This document shows positions 1-6,972 of a stretch of DNA of 19,460 nt, piece by piece (position 1 is the first letter of the stretch; each line of letters begins with the position of its first letter). A program made the translations under genes and the position numbers. The stretch spans positions 1-19,460 of the forward strand of contig JAEWWJ010000014.1 of the NCBI GenBank assembly GCA_023396415.1, given 5' to 3'. The notes under the pieces are model-generated. The model made no database searches, had not been told where the DNA came from, and saw nothing but the letters and a program-made list of their open reading frames with translations. The DNA comes from Bacteroidota bacterium. Lineage in GTDB: Bacteria > Bacteroidota > Bacteroidia > Bacteroidales > F082.

Positions 1-7
1 AAAGTTA
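1..7 (-). promoter_or_regulatory. Possible -7 element of a leftward promoter cut by the window edge
   Basis: Read on the minus strand, the first seven bases give TAACTTT, the start of a TAnnTTTG Bacteroidota -7 element whose last base lies outside the window. The first 11 bases are identical to 15295-15305, where the complete element precedes a minus-strand gene. A TTGG on the minus strand lies 17 bases upstream and could be the -33 element. The gene it would serve is not visible. Confidence 0.3.
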
Positions 8-75
8 AGCACCCACTGTTGTAGCCAAGCTTGGAGAAATCTTTGCCGGAGCACCTAGATGAAAATTTACTCTCT

Positions 76-83
76 TAACTTTA
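76..83 (+). promoter_or_regulatory. Imperfect -7 element upstream of flavodoxin
   Basis: TAACTTTA matches the Bacteroidota TAnnTTTG consensus at all but the last base. It lies 38 bases before the flavodoxin ATG. No convincing TTTG -33 element sits at the usual distance, so this is the best candidate rather than a firm call. Confidence 0.35.
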
Positions 84-121
84 ATTATTGATTATTAAAC
101 AATTAACAAATTTATATACAG

Positions 122-622
122 ATGAAAAAAGTTGGGATTTTTTACGGCTCAACCTCCGGGACAACAAAAGCAGCAGCCGAAACAATACTGAAAACCTTTG
201 GCAAAGACGCAGAAGCACACAATATTAAAGGTATTGATCCTGCCATCATTGCCTCCTACACCAATGTTATTTTTGGCACGAGTGCATGGGGTATCGGCGA
301 TATGCAGGACGACTGGGAAGATTTTGTTGACAGCTTGAGCGAAATTGATTTCACAGGAAAAAAAATTGCCCTCTTCGGCTTAGGAGATCAGCATGAATAT
401 CCTGAAAGCTTTGTTGATGGGTTAGGAACTTTGTATTGCCGTCTGCCTCAAAAAGATGGCGTAGTTGGTTTTTGGCCTACTGATGGCTATAAGTTTTATT
501 TCAGCCTCGCTGAAAAAGACGGTAGCTTTGTTGGATTGGTTATTGACGACCACCACCAACCCGAAATGACTGAGGAACGCATTCAAACTTGGGTGAAACA
601 GCTTAAAAAAGAATTTATTTAA
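122..622 (+). CDS. fldA: Flavodoxin (long-chain)
   Basis: This is a small soluble FMN-binding electron carrier that acts in the cytoplasm, often replacing ferredoxin when iron is scarce. At 166 residues it fits the long-chain flavodoxins. The phosphate-binding loop GSTSGTT lies at residues 9-15. The isoalloxazine-stacking loops are recognisable as TSAWGIGDMQDDW with Trp56, and LGDQHEYP with Tyr93, matching the Trp57/Tyr94 pair of the Anabaena protein. The start is the ATG just after an AT-rich leader with no Shine-Dalgarno sequence, as is usual in this phylum. It stands alone, closed by the terminator at 666-694. An iron-uptake-like operon lies about 800 bases downstream. That would suit an iron-stress flavodoxin, but no shared regulatory site is visible, so the link is only an inference. 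The family assignment is secure; the redox partner is unknown. Confidence 0.95.
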   Translation: MKKVGIFYGSTSGTTKAAAETILKTFGKDAEAHNIKGIDPAIIASYTNVIFGTSAWGIGDMQDDWEDFVDSLSEIDFTGKKIALFGLGDQHEYPESFVDGLGTLYCRLPQKDGVVGFWPTDGYKFYFSLAEKDGSFVGLVIDDHHQPEMTEERIQTWVKQLKKEFI

Positions 623-665
623 CCCAAATGGGGTTGTAAATCACCCTCAACAACGTATTGTTTTG

Positions 666-694
666 AAAGCATCTTTTTTAAGATGCTTTTTTTT
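666..694 (+). terminator. Rho-independent terminator of flavodoxin
   Basis: A perfect 10-bp stem (AAAGCATCTT with AAGATGCTTT) encloses a four-base T loop and runs into a stretch of eight T residues. It starts 44 bases after the flavodoxin stop codon. Confidence 0.92.
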
Positions 695-770
695 GTGTCA
701 TTTACTCATAGTTCAACATCACACTATCGTTTCATCAAGGGCTAAGTTTGCCCGTAAAATGATTCGCAGC

Positions 771-785
771 AACCTTTAAAAGGTT
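771..785. promoter_or_regulatory. Dyad that could be an operator upstream of the small membrane protein gene
   Basis: AACCTTTAAAAGGTT is a perfect 7-bp inverted repeat around one base. It ends 39 bases before the -7 element at 825-832, where an activator or repressor could bind. It has no T tract, so it is not a terminator. The assignment rests only on symmetry and position. Confidence 0.25.
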
Positions 786-824
786 AAAACCACTGAAGTG
801 TTCTGCCCTTTCAACTATTTGAAT

Positions 825-832
825 TATTTTTG
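825..832 (+). promoter_or_regulatory. -7 promoter element (TATTTTTG)
   Basis: The sequence matches TAnnTTTG exactly and ends 17 bases before the ATG at 850. A TTCTG at 801-805, 19 bases upstream, is a weak -33 candidate. It supports independent transcription of the small gene that follows. Confidence 0.55.
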
Positions 833-849
833 CAGCACTAAATTGCCCG

Positions 850-1215
850 ATGAAAAGAGAAAATACATCTAAAGCTATCAAATTGATTATGGCATTTGCC
901 ATTTTCTGGATGGTTATTGGTGACTTGATTACCTATCATCAGGAGAAAATTTTTGGAACCAATTATTACGAACATCATACGCCCTTTACAAAACCGGGCA
1001 GCAAAGACGATGGCAAAACCAGCCATGCAAAGTTCTCGAAAGACTTCGACAAACAGTCGTTCGTAAAATTAGATTTGGTTGTTTCCGACAACTGCGATTT
1101 ATCCCTTTCAACATCGTGGATTACGCAATGGATGGCTCCCAAACCATACCTTATGCTTCGTCATCTTTTTTTAAAGCACATTCAGTCCTTTCGGGGTCCT
1201 CCCGCTTTGTTGTAG
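850..1215 (+). CDS. Small membrane-anchored protein of unknown function
   Basis: I do not recognise this 121-residue protein. A single hydrophobic segment at about residues 10-28, preceded by a Lys/Arg-rich N-terminus, should act as a membrane anchor or uncleaved signal. It is followed by a polar His/Lys/Asp-rich stretch (about 35-70) and a tail ending FRGPPALL. Short Bacteroidota proteins with a Pro-rich end of this general kind are sometimes found beside efflux genes, but that comparison is from memory and nothing nearby confirms it. A TAnnTTTG element just upstream, start-codon position and a single uninterrupted frame argue that it is a real gene. A smaller minus-strand frame overlaps its first half but has no promoter. 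It lies between the flavodoxin terminator and the HmuY/TonB operon, and could be unrelated to both. Confidence 0.6.
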   Translation: MKRENTSKAIKLIMAFAIFWMVIGDLITYHQEKIFGTNYYEHHTPFTKPGSKDDGKTSHAKFSKDFDKQSFVKLDLVVSDNCDLSLSTSWITQWMAPKPYLMLRHLFLKHIQSFRGPPALL

Positions 1216-1386
1216 TCCATTTTATTTGAATCAACTCTACTGATTGTGTTGAATGATAAAACTATTTAATCATTCTATGTCGGCTATTTACACCTGAATG
1301 AAAACTGCAAATAGCTTCTTTCGCATCTCGGTTGAGGAGAATCGCTTTTCAATAAACCATAATTAATAAATTACACTTTTCAACAA

Positions 1387-2655
1387 ATGAAAAAGCTTTT
1401 ACTATTATTTTCTTTTGGCATTTTGATGTTTATCATGCCAAACATTCAGGCCAACTCCATCAACGACACCGTGGCGATGGGCCCAGGCTATGCCAACGAC
1501 GTTTTTTATAGCCTTGCCAACGGGGTGGTGAAAACAGAAATTCGTGCCAACTGGGAGATTGCTTTCTACACCAACCGCTGGAGTGCAGGCATTTCCATTA
1601 ATGATGGCGGTGGAGTAATGCTCTATACCTATCCTTTAGGCGACGCTTCAGCTTGGAACAACATTGACGTTTCCAATATTGAGAATTGGAAAAACTTGGT
1701 CAATTCAGATACCATTTGGGAAGATGGCGCCTTTAACCGCAACGCTTTGGGCCATCCCGATTATGGTTGGGGCGTTTACAATACCATCAATCACGATGTG
1801 ATGGGCGACTCGATTTATATTGTAAAATTGGCTGATGGTGGCCTGCGAAAACTTTTTATTGAAAGAAAAAATTCGGTCACCAATACCTTTTACTTTAAAT
1901 ATGCCAATATTGATGGAACCAACGAGGTGAATCAAGTGCTGGATGTGACTCCTTATCAGAATACGCGGATGTTTATTTACTACTCCTTAACGATGGGCGC
2001 AGTGGTAGATCGCGAACCCGAAATTAACAGTTGGGATTTGCAATTCAGTCGTTACTCAGCCATTGTTTTCGACAATACCGGCGCACCCTCTGACTATGTG
2101 GTGGTTGGAATAACAACGAATAACGATGTTGGAGTGGCCCGTAATTATCCTGTTGGTCCTGATTTTGTTGGCTGGACTGCACAACCGATGGAATTTCACC
2201 GTACACCCATTGGCCACAACTGGAAAGAGTTCAATATGAGTGCGTTCGCATGGGTAATTCAAGATTCACTGGCGTATTTTGTTCAAAGTCGCCAAGGCGA
2301 TATTTATAAATTGACACTCGATTATTTCAGTGGTTCAGGTGCAGGAAAAACCGGCTTCACTAAACAGCTTGTTTCGATGGTATCATTGGATGAAGCTAAT
2401 GCAACAGGCACAGCTCTAAGTGTTTATCCAAATCCGGCCAACAATCAAGCCGTGGTAAAGTTGAATGCTGAACCTCAAGCTTTAGTTCAGGTGAAACTCT
2501 TTGCCCTCGATGGAAAAATGGTATTTAACCAAATGATGACCAACACTTCCAATGGAATTCAACTTCCACTCGGTGGCATTGACAACGGCATGTATATCGT
2601 TGAAACACTGTCGCAAGGCCAAACGCAAAAAGTAAAACTCATTATCAATAGATAA
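1387..2655 (+). CDS. T9SS-secreted HmuY-like protein
   Basis: This 422-residue exported protein begins with a Sec signal peptide (cleavage probably after IQA, residue 22). It ends with a type A T9SS sorting domain (SVYPNPANN at about 345, to the end), so it should be carried across the outer membrane and released or attached to the surface. The middle resembles the HmuY beta-rich heme-carrier family: NWEIAF at 55-60 and SWDLQFSRY at 215-223 correspond to the family's W/Y-D-hydrophobic-F strands. It aligns along its length with the lipoprotein encoded two genes downstream, with IGHNWKEF at 275-282 against IGYDWKEV in the same register. It is the first gene of a compact operon, 10 bases ahead of the TonB receptor, which suggests it hands a ligand to that receptor. 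Several His residues (123, 136, 271, 277) could bind heme, but none can be assigned as a ligand by eye. The ligand is therefore inferred. Confidence 0.8.
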   Translation: MKKLLLLFSFGILMFIMPNIQANSINDTVAMGPGYANDVFYSLANGVVKTEIRANWEIAFYTNRWSAGISINDGGGVMLYTYPLGDASAWNNIDVSNIENWKNLVNSDTIWEDGAFNRNALGHPDYGWGVYNTINHDVMGDSIYIVKLADGGLRKLFIERKNSVTNTFYFKYANIDGTNEVNQVLDVTPYQNTRMFIYYSLTMGAVVDREPEINSWDLQFSRYSAIVFDNTGAPSDYVVVGITTNNDVGVARNYPVGPDFVGWTAQPMEFHRTPIGHNWKEFNMSAFAWVIQDSLAYFVQSRQGDIYKLTLDYFSGSGAGKTGFTKQLVSMVSLDEANATGTALSVYPNPANNQAVVKLNAEPQALVQVKLFALDGKMVFNQMMTNTSNGIQLPLGGIDNGMYIVETLSQGQTQKVKLIINR

Positions 2656-2665
2656 AACGAAATCC

Positions 2666-4909
2666 ATGAGAAACTTCGGTTTCATTTTTATGGTGTTGTT
2701 TCTTGGTCATATCTTTTCAGGATATGGCCAGGAAACCACCTTAACCGTTATTGATGCACGTAGCAAAGATGTTGTGCCTTTTGCACACGTTGTTACGCAA
2801 GACCAGCAGCAAATCGAGCAGAAAACTTTCGTCACCGATCTTTCGGGCAAGGTGCAACTTCCTGTGTCAAAAAAAATTGTATTTACCGTTAGTGCACTGG
2901 GATTCAGATTGCTTACCGATACCTTAGAAGCCGGAAAACCCAAAAAAGTATTTTTGGAGCCTTCGGTTTACAATATGGACGAGGTGGTGGTTACCGGCCA
3001 GTTTACACCTCAGGCTGCTGATAAGTCTATCTTTCGCGTGAAGGTGATCGGTGCCAGACAAATAGACCAAAAAGCCTCCAACAACCTCGGCGATTTGATG
3101 GCGGGTGAGTTGAACATCCGTTCTTCGTTTGATGGTGCTTTGGGTTCAAAAATTACAATGCAAGGCCTTGGTGGAGAGCATATTAAAGTGCTTGTTGATG
3201 GCGTGCCTATTATCGGTAGGATGAACGGCAACATTGATTTGGGACAGCTGAACCTTTACAACGCCAAACAAATTGAAGTGATTGAAGGTCCTATGTCGGT
3301 CATTTATGGGAGCAATGCTCTGGCTGGTGTCATCAATATCATCACTGGCGAAAACCCTTACAGCCAATATACTGCCAATGCTTCGGCCTACCTCGAAACC
3401 GTTGGCATTTACAATTTCACAGCCGATGCTTCCATAAAAAAGAACCGTTGGGTGACTTCAGCCGCGGTGGCGCGCAACTTTTTCGATGGGTTTGACGTAG
3501 GGGGCGACAATGTTCGCTCACAGAAATGGAAACCAAAACGACAATACAACGCCGATGCCAATGTGAGCTATGCAGGAAAGGATATTAAGATGCGTTTTTC
3601 AGGAGCTTTTTTCAACGAAATGCTCCTCAACAAAGGCGAATTACTGAAGCCGTATTATGAAACAGCCCTCGACAGCTATTTCAAAACCAACCGTTTTACA
3701 GCCAAAGCCGACGGACAAGCACGTGTGTTTAAAGACCGTTACCTCAGTGTGTTGGCTTCTTACTCCTTTTATAATCGTATTAAAAACACTTATTTCAAAG
3801 ACCTTACCACTTTGCAAGAGGTGTTAACGGCCAATACTTCAGATCAAGATACCACCAAGTTTGGACAATATTTATTGCGTGCCGAGTTTAGCAAAAGCAC
3901 CCAAAATAGTCCTTTTAACTACCAATTGGGCATTGATTTGAACCAAGAAACAGGTGTGAGCCGGCGTATCCTCAACGAGCGGCAAGCCATAGGTGATTAT
4001 GCTGCTTTTTTAAGTTTAAAGCTACGCCCTTCAGTGCGTTGGATGCTTCAACCCGGACTACGTTACGGCTACAACACCAAATACAAAATGCCCTTGGTAT
4101 ATTCCATGAATGTGAAATGGGATTTGAATAGCGACATCAGCGCCAGAGCATCGTATGCAAAGGGTTTCAGAGCGCCTTCATTGAAAGAACTTTACCTTGA
4201 ATTTGTGGATGTGAATCACAATATCCGAGGCAATGAGTTGCTGAAAGCGGAAGATTCGCAAAATATCAACCTCTCTTTTCACTTTCATAAGGAGAAACCT
4301 ACTTATGATTACGGTGCTGAAGTCAACTTCTTTTACAACGAAATACATAACAGCATCACCCTTCTTACTTTGGATAGTGATGATGGCCTTTATACCTATA
4401 TCAATCTGGATCAATTTGTTACCCAAGGATATATGATGATGTTCAACAACCGCTTGTATCCTTGGCTTGAACTTAAACTCGGCACCGGACAAACCGGTCG
4501 CAAGCAAATGTTTCAAAAAGAAGTGGATGTTTCGATGATTTACAGCACCGACATTTTGGGAACCGTAAATTATCTCTGGCGTGCCACCGATTTGAGGTTG
4601 GGTCTTTATTATAAATACAACGGCAAGTATCCCGAAGTTTTTGCCAACAGCGACGGCACTGTCTATCGCACCATCATGTCGGGATACCACACTTTTGATG
4701 CAAATCTTACTAAAACGTTTTTTAACAACAGTTTAAACTTTCAGGTGGGGGTTAAAAATCTTTTCGACAACACCAATGTTTCTGTCAAAGGCGATAGTGG
4801 AGGTGGGGGGATTCATACTGGAGGCGGTGGAGGATCGTCGCCGGTGGGTTGGGGTAGAACCTTTTTCGTGAAAGTTGCATATCAATTTCAAAAACTAAAT
4901 CGCCCATGA
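2666..4909 (+). CDS. TonB-dependent outer-membrane receptor, HmuR-like
   Basis: This 747-residue receptor imports a bound ligand across the outer membrane using TonB energy. In order it shows a signal peptide (about 1-21), an N-terminal carboxypeptidase-regulatory-like beta domain (about 24-98), a TonB-box-like MDEVVVTG (104-111), a plug domain (about 118-228) and a 22-strand-type barrel ending in the aromatic strand GRTFFVKVAYQF. The plug carries the classic receptor motifs VLVDGVPIIGRMNG and EVIEGPMSVIYGSNALAGV, closest in my recollection to HmuR-type heme receptors and BtuB-like receptors. A glycine-run loop lies at 712-723, just before the last strand. It starts 10 bases after the upstream HmuY-like gene, and its stop overlaps the ATG of the next gene by four bases (ATGA), so the three are surely co-transcribed. 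The fold is certain; heme as substrate is inferred from the HmuY-like partners. Confidence 0.93.
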   Translation: MRNFGFIFMVLFLGHIFSGYGQETTLTVIDARSKDVVPFAHVVTQDQQQIEQKTFVTDLSGKVQLPVSKKIVFTVSALGFRLLTDTLEAGKPKKVFLEPSVYNMDEVVVTGQFTPQAADKSIFRVKVIGARQIDQKASNNLGDLMAGELNIRSSFDGALGSKITMQGLGGEHIKVLVDGVPIIGRMNGNIDLGQLNLYNAKQIEVIEGPMSVIYGSNALAGVINIITGENPYSQYTANASAYLETVGIYNFTADASIKKNRWVTSAAVARNFFDGFDVGGDNVRSQKWKPKRQYNADANVSYAGKDIKMRFSGAFFNEMLLNKGELLKPYYETALDSYFKTNRFTAKADGQARVFKDRYLSVLASYSFYNRIKNTYFKDLTTLQEVLTANTSDQDTTKFGQYLLRAEFSKSTQNSPFNYQLGIDLNQETGVSRRILNERQAIGDYAAFLSLKLRPSVRWMLQPGLRYGYNTKYKMPLVYSMNVKWDLNSDISARASYAKGFRAPSLKELYLEFVDVNHNIRGNELLKAEDSQNINLSFHFHKEKPTYDYGAEVNFFYNEIHNSITLLTLDSDDGLYTYINLDQFVTQGYMMMFNNRLYPWLELKLGTGQTGRKQMFQKEVDVSMIYSTDILGTVNYLWRATDLRLGLYYKYNGKYPEVFANSDGTVYRTIMSGYHTFDANLTKTFFNNSLNFQVGVKNLFDNTNVSVKGDSGGGGIHTGGGGGSSPVGWGRTFFVKVAYQFQKLNRP

Positions 4910-5913
4910 AAATAAAATGGATGATCGTTCTTTTGCCCTTCATAATGAGCTCTTGTTTTAAAGAAGACGAGCTGATTGTGCCTTACGACAGAGGTGAAAA
5001 AATTTCGGCAACCCTTGCCATGACGCAGACATACAAATATCAGCTTTACTACAACATCGCGCAGGCGGCTGAGGTGAGTTCAAACAATAAAATTGATTTT
5101 GATCTTGTGTTTGACAACAGCCCTCATGGTTTTCAAGCATTCCTGAATACGGCTAACTTTTCGCAGGCAGCCGCTACCGGGAAGTTCAAAATGGAAGATG
5201 TAAGTTCTTCGGGTGGTTTGGTTTGGCGTTTCGATGCCTCTTCGGGCAATGTTGATTCACTGGCCTTTCCCAACTGGATAATCACAAATGCAGGCGATAC
5301 CACCTACAGTCGAGAAGTTTTTGTGATGGATAGAGGCTACGACGATTTGGGAAATATGTTGGGATTTCGTAAAATTATTTTTGATAGCCTTGTCGGTCAG
5401 CGATATTATTTTAGGTATGCTTTGCTCAATGGCTCCGATTTGGTTTCGGCCATGGTTGAAAAAACGGGGGATGCCAATTTCATTTATTTTTCATTTGTTG
5501 AAGGTAAGCAAGTGTTTCCCGAGCCATCGCGCACTGCTTATGACTTGTTGTTTACTCAATACACCACCTTGCTCTACACCAACGATGGCGAGCCATATCC
5601 ATACCTCGTAACCGGAGTTTTACTCAATCGCTTTGAGACTGAATGCTATTTGGATCGAACATTGGTTTTTGATTCAATAACAATGCAAGATGTTGATTTT
5701 GATCAGTTTACTAAAAGGCCTGATGTGATTGGCTATGACTGGAAAGAGGTGCTGGGCGATGTGAGCTCGGGCAATGTGTTTTACGAAATACGGCCTGAAA
5801 ACAATTACTTCCTTCGCGACCAGAATGGATTTTTATTCAAAATGCGTTTTATTGGTTATTACAATAATTCAGGCGAAAAAGGCTACCCAACCATTGAGTT
5901 TCAGCGGCTTTAA
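4906..5913 (+). CDS. HmuY-like surface lipoprotein
   Basis: This 335-residue lipoprotein has a short signal peptide ending in the lipobox MSSC, with Cys17 as the lipidated residue. The cysteine is followed by FKEDE, which resembles the K-(D/E)2 lipoprotein export signal described in Bacteroidota, so it is probably displayed on the cell surface. The rest is beta-rich and HmuY-like: IDFDLVF (63-69), AYDLLFTQY (211-219), IGYDWKEV (275-282) and a C-terminal strand block with KGYPTIEFQ. These blocks align one by one with the T9SS-secreted protein at the start of the operon, but this copy lacks a T9SS domain. Its start codon overlaps the receptor stop by four bases. The likely role is to capture a ligand, plausibly heme or another metal complex, and pass it to the receptor. 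It contains only one His (residue 74), so a bis-His heme site like that of Porphyromonas HmuY is impossible. Confidence 0.82.
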   Translation: MKIKWMIVLLPFIMSSCFKEDELIVPYDRGEKISATLAMTQTYKYQLYYNIAQAAEVSSNNKIDFDLVFDNSPHGFQAFLNTANFSQAAATGKFKMEDVSSSGGLVWRFDASSGNVDSLAFPNWIITNAGDTTYSREVFVMDRGYDDLGNMLGFRKIIFDSLVGQRYYFRYALLNGSDLVSAMVEKTGDANFIYFSFVEGKQVFPEPSRTAYDLLFTQYTTLLYTNDGEPYPYLVTGVLLNRFETECYLDRTLVFDSITMQDVDFDQFTKRPDVIGYDWKEVLGDVSSGNVFYEIRPENNYFLRDQNGFLFKMRFIGYYNNSGEKGYPTIEFQRL

Positions 5914-6068
5914 TGGCATTCATTTTTTAAATCTGAGTTTTGATCAGACTTTTAGTGCTTCATTTCATACAAGTTTTGAAGGTGATTGCTGACCTCAAAT
6001 AGTAGTAAACCGGTTCAAATGACAGCGGATTCATTCTGATGAAGGTCTAATTGTTATTTGAAACAAAT

Positions 6069-6076
6069 TATCTTTG
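6069..6076 (+). promoter_or_regulatory. -7 promoter element (TATCTTTG) of lgt
   Basis: An exact TAnnTTTG match lies 15 bases before the ATG at 6092. A TTG at 6051-6053 is a possible but closely spaced -33 element. Transcription would begin near 6083. That is downstream of the in-frame TTG at 6074, which helps fix the lgt start at 6092. Confidence 0.7.
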
Positions 6077-6091
6077 TCAAAAAAAAACAAG

Positions 6092-6919
6092 ATGATACTT
6101 TCAATTGTTTGGGATGTCTCTCCCGTTATGTTCACATTTCCAAGTTGGCTTCCGCTGATGGGCGACCGAGAAGTACGTTGGTACGGACTTCTTTTTGCAG
6201 CTTCTTTCGTAATAGGTTATGTCATTATGCAGAAGGTGTTTAGGCGCGAAAAAATCCACAATGATGTTCTTGATGAGTTGTCAACATATATGTTGGTTGC
6301 TACTGTTATTGGTGCCAGATTGGGCCATTGTCTGTTTTATGAACCCGCCTATTATTTGGCAAACCCCATCGAAATTCTCAAGGTTTGGGAAGGCGGTTTG
6401 GCGAGTCACGGCGCAGCAGTTGGGATCATCATTGCATTATATTTCTTTTCTAAGAAGCATAAAAAAACCATGATTTGGACTTTAGACCGCGTGGTGATTG
6501 TGGTGGCTTTGGCCGGTTTCCTCATCAGGATGGGCAATTTGATGAATTCCGAAATTTTTGGTCATGCTACAAGTTTGCCATGGGGTTTTTATTTTATCCG
6601 TTACCACGACACCTCCATGCACGCCGATCCGCGACATCCCACTCAAATTTATGAAGGCCTCGTTTATTTGTTGACGTTTATTTTTCTCTATCGTAGCTAT
6701 TTCAATTGTAGCAAGGGCGATCGTCAACCGGGTTTCATTTTTGGCTGGTTTTTGATGCTCATTTTCGGCTCCCGTTTCTTTATCGAATTTCTAAAAGAAC
6801 CTCAAGTGGGATTTGAATCAACGATGACTTTAAATATGGGACAATGGCTGAGTATTCCTTTTATGATTGCCGGCTTTTATATTTGGTACAAAGGCTATCA
6901 AAAGAATTTAAAAGCCTGA
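6092..6919 (+). CDS. lgt: Prolipoprotein diacylglyceryl transferase
   Basis: Lgt moves a diacylglyceryl group from phosphatidylglycerol to the lipobox cysteine of prolipoproteins, the first step of lipoprotein maturation, in the inner membrane. The 275-residue protein has about seven membrane segments. The family motifs are clear: RWYG with Tyr31, GGLASHGAAVG with His106, and the signature IRMGNLMNSEIFG with Arg146 and Asn149, corresponding to E. coli Tyr26, His103, Arg143 and Asn146. HPTQIYEGL and GSRFFIEFLKEPQ follow near the C-terminus. The ATG at 6092 was chosen over a longer TTG start at 6074 because the protein then begins MILSIVWDVSP, as family members usually do, and the promoter element overlaps the TTG. 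A 53-base gap leads to rsmE, with which it is probably co-transcribed. It would lipidate the two lipoproteins predicted in this window. Confidence 0.96.
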   Translation: MILSIVWDVSPVMFTFPSWLPLMGDREVRWYGLLFAASFVIGYVIMQKVFRREKIHNDVLDELSTYMLVATVIGARLGHCLFYEPAYYLANPIEILKVWEGGLASHGAAVGIIIALYFFSKKHKKTMIWTLDRVVIVVALAGFLIRMGNLMNSEIFGHATSLPWGFYFIRYHDTSMHADPRHPTQIYEGLVYLLTFIFLYRSYFNCSKGDRQPGFIFGWFLMLIFGSRFFIEFLKEPQVGFESTMTLNMGQWLSIPFMIAGFYIWYKGYQKNLKA

Positions 6920-6972
6920 TTGTAAATGTGTTTTAGAAAAGATTAAAAAAAATCCCACCAAAGCTCATTGCC

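Noticed and set aside
2..58. Short open frame at the left edge as the tail of an upstream gene
   Set aside because: Its 18 codons read as unconvincing Cys/Arg/Trp-rich sequence, and the region looks intergenic with promoter-like elements on both strands.
1251..1275. Hairpin GAATGAT/ATCATTC after the small membrane protein gene as a terminator
   Set aside because: Seven AT-rich pairs around an 11-base loop and no T tract.
4178..4690. 170-residue open frame on the minus strand
   Set aside because: It lies entirely within the barrel region of the TonB receptor, has no recognisable domain and no promoter, and is a shadow of that gene's codon pattern.
5932..5948. Hairpin TCTGA/TCAGA after the HmuY/TonB operon as a terminator
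   Set aside because: The stem is only five base pairs with a seven-base loop, and the following T run is short and interrupted; too weak to call.
6074..6091. Longer lgt start at an in-frame TTG
   Set aside because: The TTG lies inside the TATCTTTG promoter element, and the ATG at 6092 gives the usual N-terminus of the family.
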